A DNA stretch of 64,000 nt from an uncultured Bacteroidia bacterium (GTDB taxonomy: Bacteria > Bacteroidota > Bacteroidia > Bacteroidales > UBA932), in NCBI GenBank assembly GCA_902782225.1, contig CACZMF010000002.1:1-64000 (forward strand), written 5' to 3'. Below, piece after piece: positions 59,701-64,000 of this stretch. The stretch's first letter is position 1. Each line of letters opens with the position of its first letter. The notes below the pieces were generated by a model. That model searched no databases and was not told where the DNA came from. It was given only the letters and a program-made list of their open reading frames with translations. Position numbers and translations under genes: made by a program.

Positions 59701-60936
59701 ATGAAAAGGATTATCATCACATTGCTCGCATTCGCGCTGAGCTCATTTACCCTCGCCTATGCGCAGGGCATCCGGGTGGGAGACAGTTTCTATGACGGGG
59801 ATTTACTCTATACCGTCAAAGAGGTCCGTATGGGCACGGTCGTCTATATGACGGATGTCCTAGGGGAAGAAGAACTGACACTGGAGCAATGGGGCTCGAC
59901 GCCGGATGTGTTCAGGCTGCGGCCCAGCCGCAATGCCGAAGATCCGAAGTACGGCGCGGAGTTCGGCTGCCGTGTCAACTTTGTCAGCCGTCCGGACAAC
60001 AGCTACCTGGAGGTCATAGGGGACAACGACATCGTTCTCAAGGTGCTGCCGCTCGTAAAGCCTATGGACTCTTTTGAAGATGGCAGTTTCTGGCACGGTG
60101 ATGCGCTGGTCTATACAGCCCATACTTTCGAGGAGGTCAGCGTGCTTATGAAAGCTTCGGCTGAAGGCGAGGAGCACGAGTTTGTGCTTACCCCGATAAC
60201 GGATGGAGGCGATCTGTACGTGGTTTCGGACGGGCCGGACGAGGGGGTTAACCAATTCGGGGCTGCCGCCTATGCCCGGCGCGTCAGGCAGGGAAGCCTC
60301 GATGTGCTGTGCTTTTACGGTAAAAAGAACAATCTGCTGACGGATGCGTTGGAGGCGACGAAAGTGTCGGACGCCCAGCAACTTAATGTCAGAAAGTGGA
60401 TGGAGATGATTACTGGCGATTACTGCACCGAAAGCGGCTCCCAGGTCAAGATTTGGAGCGACCAGGGATCATATAAGGGAAAGGATATGCATTTTGCGCC
60501 GGTGACCTTCAACGGTATGGTTACGGGCGTGCTCGATTTCGGCAGCGGGGGACCGTTCTTTGTGGGCAAGGTGGAAGCTGTGCCCACTCCGGGAGGCCTT
60601 CGTATGACCGAAGTCAAGATGAACGAGGGGGAACCCTGGTATGAGAAGACCGTCTCCAGCTACGAACTCGAGTGGACAGGGAGGGAAAGCCGCTTCGACT
60701 TTGCAAGCCGCTCCCTGCTCAACAGCGGCCTTCGCCGCCTGGACAAGCCCACGCTGCGCGTGATGCGCAACGCCATCCTGGCCGCCCACGGCTATGTGTT
60801 CAAGGCAAAGGACCTGAAGGCGTATTTCGAGGATCAGCTGTGGTACACTCCTGCGCGGAGCAACGCTTCCATCCGCCTGTCCCTGCTGGAGCAGCTCAAC
60901 GTCGCCCTGATCCAGGCCGCCGAAAGGGCTCAGTAA
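59701..60936 (+). CDS. Secreted protein with C-terminal YARHG-like domain
   Basis: A 411-residue exported protein with a cleavable signal (LLAFALSSFTLAYAQG). The start at 59701 is chosen because the in-frame GTG at 59680 overlaps the -7 box; the ATG at 59686 remains possible. The N-terminal 45 residues (GDSFYDGDLLYTVKEVRMGT, DVLGEEELTLEQWG) are also found as a relic at 56992-57120. The central part is beta-rich and not recognised. The end (about 345-411) matches the YARHG domain: TLRVMRNAILAAHGYVFKAK and LKAYFEDQLWYTPARSN, with LAAHG in place of YARHG. YARHG domains are extracellular and of unknown function. Confidence 0.75.
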   Translation: MKRIIITLLAFALSSFTLAYAQGIRVGDSFYDGDLLYTVKEVRMGTVVYMTDVLGEEELTLEQWGSTPDVFRLRPSRNAEDPKYGAEFGCRVNFVSRPDNSYLEVIGDNDIVLKVLPLVKPMDSFEDGSFWHGDALVYTAHTFEEVSVLMKASAEGEEHEFVLTPITDGGDLYVVSDGPDEGVNQFGAAAYARRVRQGSLDVLCFYGKKNNLLTDALEATKVSDAQQLNVRKWMEMITGDYCTESGSQVKIWSDQGSYKGKDMHFAPVTFNGMVTGVLDFGSGGPFFVGKVEAVPTPGGLRMTEVKMNEGEPWYEKTVSSYELEWTGRESRFDFASRSLLNSGLRRLDKPTLRVMRNAILAAHGYVFKAKDLKAYFEDQLWYTPARSNASIRLSLLEQLNVALIQAAERAQ

Positions 60937-60938
60937 TC

Positions 60939-60957
60939 AGTAATTGGAATTACTTTT
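60939..60957 (+). terminator. Possible weak terminator
   Basis: A 7-base AT-rich stem (AGTAATT, GG loop, AATTACT) followed by TTT, directly after the YARHG-type gene. The stem is weak. Confidence 0.35.
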
Positions 60958-61048
60958 AAGACTTTCGATCACTTCAATTCCGCCACGCCTTGTAGCTGAG
61001 CCCTGAAGCCCTTGATTTTTGAGTTGAGTGATTCTGCAGATATTTTAT

Positions 61049-61056
61049 TAATTTTG
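61049..61056 (+). promoter_or_regulatory. -7 box of the fimbrillin-like pair
   Basis: TAATTTTG, 30 bases before the ATG at 61087. The upstream in-frame start at 61012 is excluded because this box lies within it. Confidence 0.5.
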
Positions 61057-61086
61057 CTTGTTGAAGTATTTATAAATAAGTTCTTT

Positions 61087-62079
61087 ATGAAAAAGTTATT
61101 TATCCTCGCTCTCGCGGCGCTTTGCGCTTTCGTGGGCTGCAACAAGGAAAACAGTTCCGATGGCCACTCCAAGGGAGGCGTGGTGCGCTTTTCCACCCAC
61201 CTCAACGACTACGCCGTAAAGTCGTCCCTGGCAGAGAACGAGCAGATTGGCGTCTTTGCCGGCGCTCCCATCTCCCGCATCAACGTGCTGGGTACGGTAA
61301 ACTCCTCCAAGGGCGTAGACTTCGCCTCCGGCAGCGAGATTCTCTGGCAGGCCGGACAGACCGAAGCCACCACCTTCGCTGCGTATCATCCCTATAATGC
61401 CAACTGCGACGCAGAACCCGCCGACCCGTTCAAATTCACCTTCAGCGTTCCCTCAGACCAGAGTTCCGCCGCCAATTACGCCGCGGCAGATCTCCTGACG
61501 GCCCTGGCGGCGAATGTGGCCGTTCCCGCAGACCCTGCCACTGCAGATCCCATTACCCTTACCTTCGGCCATCAGGGCGTCAAGTTTGTTGTTAATATTA
61601 CCAAAAACAACTCTTCCGAAGTTGAGAATGTGGAGATCCTGGACACCAATCTTTCCGGTACCGTAGACCTTGAAACCCAGACCATCGTGTCGCTCACCAC
61701 TCCCGGCACGATTCTCGCTTTCCGCCCGGATCCTTCGGCAGATGCCTTCGAGGCCATCATCCTCCCTGCAGAGGATATCGCCCCCAAGATCAGGATAACG
61801 GTTACCGGCGGTACCACTTATACTTATTCCTTGAACGCCCCCATGACCTTCGTCGCCGGCAAGCAGTACACGGCTTCTATCGATATTACCAGCCAGCAGA
61901 TTTCCTCAAACCATGCATCTTTTGTTGTTGGTGACATTACAGACTGGGAAGTGGTCTCCGATCCGCTTTCCTACGACTCCGATTCGCTTCCCGACGACTC
62001 TGATCCTGAGGTAGATGGCCCGGGGGCCCCTCAAGGGAGGGTCCCTGACATGGAACACGGCTGGGATCTGGATTTTTAA
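61087..62079 (+). CDS. Fimbrillin-family (Mfa1-like) lipoprotein
   Basis: A 330-residue lipoprotein (CAFVGCNKE, Cys17). The order of motifs is that of the fimbrillin-like family: VRFSTHLNDYAVKSSLAENE near the N-terminus (a TK/KS-type processing region), IGVFAG, LWQAGQTEATTFAAYHPYNA, YAAADLLTALAANV, LTFGHQGVKFVVNITKNNSS (the LxFxH strand that joins the two Ig-like halves), and FVAGKQYTASIDIT near the end. Such proteins form fimbrial shafts, tips or surface anchors after lipid transport and proteolysis. The C-terminus has an unusual acidic Ser/Asp tail and ends EHGWDLDF. The next fimbrillin-like gene starts 20 bases on. Confidence 0.85.
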   Translation: MKKLFILALAALCAFVGCNKENSSDGHSKGGVVRFSTHLNDYAVKSSLAENEQIGVFAGAPISRINVLGTVNSSKGVDFASGSEILWQAGQTEATTFAAYHPYNANCDAEPADPFKFTFSVPSDQSSAANYAAADLLTALAANVAVPADPATADPITLTFGHQGVKFVVNITKNNSSEVENVEILDTNLSGTVDLETQTIVSLTTPGTILAFRPDPSADAFEAIILPAEDIAPKIRITVTGGTTYTYSLNAPMTFVAGKQYTASIDITSQQISSNHASFVVGDITDWEVVSDPLSYDSDSLPDDSDPEVDGPGAPQGRVPDMEHGWDLDF

Positions 62080-62099
62080 CCTTTTAAAAAGTCTGCAAC

Positions 62100-63149
62100 A
62101 TGAAACGTATCATAACGATTATGGTAATGACGGCCTGCGCGGCCGTGCTGATGAACAGCTGCCAGAAGACGCCGGCCGAAAAGAAGGAAGGCGTTCCGAT
62201 GACAATCCAGGCGTCTGTAATTGCTCCGGCGAGCACGAAGACGATGTATGATTACACGGACGACAAGACGTTGGAAGGGTTCTGGGATTCGGAGGAAGCC
62301 ATCACGGTGGTCTCTTTCGGCCAAAACGGCATCACGGCTGTCGACACGTTCACTTCTATCGGTGAAGCAGGCCGCAAGCAAGCAGAATTCTCCGGAACCT
62401 GGACCGGAAACGAAGGTGACAAGATTATCTGCCTGTATCCTCCTGTGGACTCGTACGCAGGCAATTCGATATTCGATGGCGTGAGGGAGGGCTCTCCGAC
62501 CATTTACATGAGAAACCTTTCGACTGCTTCGGGTGCCCTGCAGCACGATGATACGGGGGGCGTTTCCGACGTCGATCTGATGCTGGGCGAGGTGACGGTC
62601 GATGAGGGGGAGGGCACCTGGGTGCACCTGCAGCACCAGTTCGCCGTGTTCCGAATCGAGGTGACCCTCAGGAACTTTCCGTACGAAGCGCCTGCCGGTT
62701 CACCTTTCGACCAGGCGAGAATCAATACCATCCGCATCAAGTGCGTGGATCCCGACTCGCAAGAAGAGGAAGAGTGGGGCGTGAATGGTGATCCTGTCTT
62801 CGTCCGGTTTTCCGGTTTGGATGTAACCACCGAAAGCTATAGTGGAGAGCCATTTACGATCGAGAGAGGACCTCAGGACTATTATCTGCTCGATTCCGGC
62901 AATAACAGCGACCTCTGCTTGATAGACGATGATGTGGTTGAAAAGACCTTTTTTGTGCCCGTCCGCTTCGACAAGGACCTTGAGGCGGGGTATGAGCTGT
63001 GCTTCCAGTTCGGCGGCAACTATTACGACGACGAGGAGGAACGCCGGAATTCTGTCACCGTGTTCCCCGGCTGCGACATGCGGAAGACAATTACGTCCAA
63101 GCTCTCTCTCGAAAACGGCAAGATTTACGGCTTCAAGGTAACCATATAA
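62100..63149 (+). CDS. Second fimbrillin-like lipoprotein
   Basis: A 349-residue lipoprotein (VLMNSCQKT, Cys21) co-transcribed with the preceding gene. The fimbrillin-like pattern is visible: TIQASVIAPASTKTMYDYTD (TKT motif), FWDSEEAITVVSFGQ, EFSGTWTGNEGDKIICLYPP, VDLMLGEV and WVHLQHQFAVFRIEVTLRNF (the central H-x-F strand). The C-terminal half has an acidic loop (DPDSQEEEEWG) and ends SKLSLENGKIYGFKVTI. I infer an accessory fimbrial or adhesin subunit paired with the first gene. No terminator was seen; the next promoter follows within 35 bases. Confidence 0.78.
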   Translation: MKRIITIMVMTACAAVLMNSCQKTPAEKKEGVPMTIQASVIAPASTKTMYDYTDDKTLEGFWDSEEAITVVSFGQNGITAVDTFTSIGEAGRKQAEFSGTWTGNEGDKIICLYPPVDSYAGNSIFDGVREGSPTIYMRNLSTASGALQHDDTGGVSDVDLMLGEVTVDEGEGTWVHLQHQFAVFRIEVTLRNFPYEAPAGSPFDQARINTIRIKCVDPDSQEEEEWGVNGDPVFVRFSGLDVTTESYSGEPFTIERGPQDYYLLDSGNNSDLCLIDDDVVEKTFFVPVRFDKDLEAGYELCFQFGGNYYDDEEERRNSVTVFPGCDMRKTITSKLSLENGKIYGFKVTI

Positions 63150-63161
63150 GCACCCGCCCGC

Positions 63162-63191
63162 TTGCTATGCTGTTAAAAAATGTTATCTTTG
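63162..63191 (+). promoter_or_regulatory. Promoter of the small protein / dacB pair
   Basis: TTG at 63162-63164 and TATCTTTG at 63184-63191 are 19 bases apart, a full consensus match. The ATG is at 63214. Confidence 0.7.
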
Positions 63192-63213
63192 CACCGGATT
63201 AATTCAGAAAGAC

Positions 63214-63489
63214 ATGAATCTTAGAGACATCAAAAAAGACATCGACTACGTGCTCAGCGCGTTTATCGAAGATTGTTCACTGGTTGCGGCCGTCAATGCG
63301 AAGGTTCCCGAAGAGAAGGCTTCCGAGCTGATGGAGAAGGCCGTCGACCTCTATAACGAGCTCCGCGACAAGGTAAACAAAGTCGAGGGCCCTGCCGGCA
63401 AGTACTACAACGCACTCCGCAAGGAGGTCCTCGAGAAGACCGACGCCCTCTACGAGGAACTCAGCGCGGCCGTCAAGAAGCAGGCTTGA
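63214..63489 (+). CDS. Small conserved helical protein upstream of dacB
   Basis: A 91-residue, highly charged helical protein without signal or membrane segment (MNLRDIKKDIDYVLSAFIED, PEEKASELMEKAVDLYNELR, YYNALRKEVLEKTDALYEEL). Spaced Leu/Val/Tyr residues suggest a helical hairpin or coiled coil. I recognise it as a conserved Bacteroidales protein of unknown function usually next to dacB. Its last four bases overlap the TTG start of dacB, so translation is coupled. Confidence 0.82.
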   Translation: MNLRDIKKDIDYVLSAFIEDCSLVAAVNAKVPEEKASELMEKAVDLYNELRDKVNKVEGPAGKYYNALRKEVLEKTDALYEELSAAVKKQA

Positions 63490-64000
63490 GTCCGTTAGGA
63501 AAGATACTTGTGCCACTTGTCCTGCTGGTTTCCGCAGGAGTGGCGGCACAGAACACCGCGACGCAGAAGCTCCTCTCCGGATATGCCGGAAAAGAGCCTC
63601 TGCGTTCAGGTATTGTGGGCGTGCTTGCCGTGCGCGGCGCCGATACCCTCGCCCAGATGAACCGTTCGATGAAAATGGTCCCGGCATCGAACATGAAACT
63701 CCTGACCACAGGCCTTGCGCTTATCAACCTCGGAGCAGACTGGCAGTTCCGGACCACGCTTTCCTGCACCGGGGAGATCAGGGACGGTGTGCTTGAAGGA
63801 GACCTTTATATAGTTGGCGGGGGAGACCCCACCACAGCGGCCCAGACTGCATGCGCCGACTCCCTGTCCGTGACCTTTGCAAACTGGAAGAAAATCCTGG
63901 ACGATAATGGTATAAAGGCCATCAGGGGGGCCGTGGTCGGCGACCCGCGATTCTTCGGCCGGCCCTTCATAGACCCATCATGGCAGGCTGAAGACCTGGG
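63486..64000 (+). CDS. dacB: D-alanyl-D-alanine carboxypeptidase/endopeptidase, PBP4 type (cut by window edge)
   Basis: The first 171 codons of a PBP4-type penicillin-binding protein, which trims or cuts peptidoglycan crosslinks in the periplasm. An export signal (SPLGKILVPLVLLVSAGVAA) is followed by the conserved start of the family (GIVGVLAVRGADTLAQMNRS) and PASNMKLLTTGLALINLG with the catalytic SxxK motif (SNMK, near residue 68). GDLYIVGGGDPT and VVGDPRFFG are also typical. The only in-frame start is TTG at 63486, which overlaps the upstream stop (TTGA). The SxN and KTG motifs lie beyond base 64000. Confidence 0.9.
   Translation, partial: MSPLGKILVPLVLLVSAGVAAQNTATQKLLSGYAGKEPLRSGIVGVLAVRGADTLAQMNRSMKMVPASNMKLLTTGLALINLGADWQFRTTLSCTGEIRDGVLEGDLYIVGGGDPTTAAQTACADSLSVTFANWKKILDDNGIKAIRGAVVGDPRFFGRPFIDPSWQAEDL

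Noticed and set aside
1-64000. tRNA, rRNA or riboswitch in the window
   Set aside because: No cloverleaf, ribosomal or known riboswitch pattern was recognised by eye in any intergenic gap. The gaps are short and explained by promoters, terminators, repeats or small ORFs.

Overview
The window comes from a Bacteroidota (Bacteroidales-type) chromosome. The evidence is two SusC/SusD outer-membrane uptake loci, many lipoproteins with BACON, fimbrillin-like, FISUMP and PKD-like domains, and promoters of the Bacteroidota type (a -7 box TAnnTTTG, often with a -33 TTG about 19 bases upstream). I cannot name the genus. The base composition is moderately GC-rich.

Layout. 1-2.4 kb: 5' part of pyrG (cut by the window edge), a parD antitoxin with a truncated parE, a flavin-reductase-like lipoprotein and a flavodoxin/cyclophilin-like remnant. 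2.4-17.4 kb: a divergent GDPD lipoprotein, then a seven-gene operon (SusC, SusD, DUF4843, PKD-like, an active-looking zinc metalloprotease, a paralogue of it without zinc ligands, a BACON lipoprotein) closed by a strong terminator. This reads as a peptide or protein scavenging locus. 17.4-26.5 kb: housekeeping and small genes (GNAT, 3-hydroxyacyl-CoA dehydrogenase, SprT-like, YhhN-like, mutL, rhomboid protease, threonylcarbamoyl-AMP synthase, phosphoesterase, a Cys-rich lipoprotein, rsmE).

26.5-47.3 kb is the most striking part. A minus-strand gene run of about 17.5 kb, with gaps of 2-35 bases, starts with a secreted EEP-type nuclease lipoprotein. It continues with a BACON lipoprotein, SusC, SusD and two DUF5689 (OB-fold-like) lipoproteins, and ends with two tandem fimbrillin/FISUMP adhesin-like lipoproteins, each preceded by a 40-42 codon small ORF. 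A second nuclease of the same kind converges on it from the other side, and both share one terminator. I read this as a candidate system for capturing and degrading extracellular nucleic acid. The small ORFs, together with a third one in front of the 53.9-56.7 kb adhesin, share the spacing Y-x2-P-x13-C-x-S and look like an undescribed peptide family tied to surface adhesins.

47.3-53.2 kb: a fucose-isomerase-like protein, radA, an NlpC/P60 hydrolase, a DUF4412 protein and a membrane-anchored Kelch-AraC regulator. 53.2-61 kb: a recombination-prone stretch with three exact-length 98-base palindromic repeats, a frameshifted beta-helix adhesin, a duplicated promoter segment with a gene relic, a gluzincin-like lipoprotein and a YARHG-type secreted protein. 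61-64 kb: two fimbrillin-like lipoproteins, a small conserved protein and the start of dacB (cut by the window edge).

All calls come from reading the sequence. No database search was run.
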